Positions 63,974 through 64,000 of a stretch of DNA of 64,000 nt are shown in pieces. Location of the stretch: positions 248,001 to 312,000 of the forward strand of contig NZ_LR026978.1 of assembly GCF_900604315.1 (NCBI RefSeq), read 5' to 3'. The stretch's first letter is position 1. Each line of letters begins with the position of its first letter. This DNA comes from [Erwinia] mediterraneensis. GTDB taxonomy: Bacteria > Pseudomonadota > Gammaproteobacteria > Enterobacterales > Enterobacteriaceae. The position numbers and the translations under genes are program-made. The notes beneath the pieces were generated by a model that ran no database searches, was not told the DNA's origin, and saw nothing but the letters and a program-made list of their open reading frames with translations.

Positions 63974-64000
63974 CCGTGTTGTGCACAACATGCTCCTTAA

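Noticed and set aside
1-64000. CRISPR array, rRNA operon, replication origin or prophage structural genes
   Set aside because: No regularly spaced repeats, rRNA segments, DnaA-box clusters or capsid/tail genes were recognised anywhere in the window.

Overview
The window is chromosomal DNA from an enteric gammaproteobacterium, most likely an Erwiniaceae member of the Pantoea/Mixta/Erwinia type. The left two thirds follow the gene order around minute 52 of the Escherichia coli map almost gene by gene: folC-accD-dedA-truA-usg-pdxB, flk-yfcJ-fabB-mnmC-yfcL-epmC-yfcA-mepA-aroC-prmB-smrB-sixA-fadJI-yfcZ-fadL-mlaA-yfdC-argW. The exceptions point away from Escherichia: a tct citrate-uptake locus, a cytochrome c maturation operon with separate CcmH and CcmI, and an indolepyruvate decarboxylase gene next to glk.

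Layout. 1-5.5 kb: folate, fatty-acid, tRNA-modification and pyridoxine genes on the minus strand. 5.5-7.4 kb: an AraC-type regulator divergent from an EamA exporter. 7.4-12.5 kb: the TctDE two-component system divergent from the tripartite tricarboxylate transporter tctCBA. 12.6-16.8 kb: flk, a rhodanese divergent from a MocR regulator, and yfcJ. 17-26.3 kb: fabB (with a FabR operator inside its promoter), mnmC, and the prmB-aroC-mepA-yfcA-epmC-yfcL run, then smrB and sixA. 26.5-32 kb: anaerobic beta-oxidation genes fadIJ and the fatty-acid porin fadL, each with FadR-like operators. 32-40 kb: mlaA and the whole ccmABCDEFGHI operon. 40-41 kb: yfdC and tRNA-Arg(CCU).

41.1-47.3 kb is an AT-rich, decaying genomic island inserted in the 3' end of argW. 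It has a tyrosine integrase with three in-frame stops, an intact overlapping pair of DUF3289 and DUF943 genes, an unrecognised minus-strand gene, a large serine recombinase remnant, a degenerate IS3-family element and a worn copy of the tRNA end as right attachment site. Matching 21-bp repeats near both ends look like integrase arm sites. 47.5-52.6 kb holds a pentose-oligosaccharide module (GH43 xylosidase, GPH-family transporter, SMP-30 lactonase) with a YmgB/AriR-like gene between. 52.8-54.1 kb carries two small lipoprotein genes (one His/Gly-rich, 54 residues), a candidate small RNA and a universal stress protein gene. 54.1-57.7 kb: an IclR regulator divergent from an EmrB/EmrA-like efflux pair, with two identical-core operators between them. 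57.9-64 kb: the 23-residue YpdK homologue, alaC, a GNAT acetyltransferase, glk, ipdC and an aldo-keto reductase.

Most of the window is housekeeping. The parts that merit a second look are the argW island cargo, the His-rich lipoprotein with its competing leader hairpins, the twin operator of the efflux locus, and a strong terminator with no gene in front of it near 53.6 kb. All calls come from reading the sequence and from remembered family features; no database search was possible.
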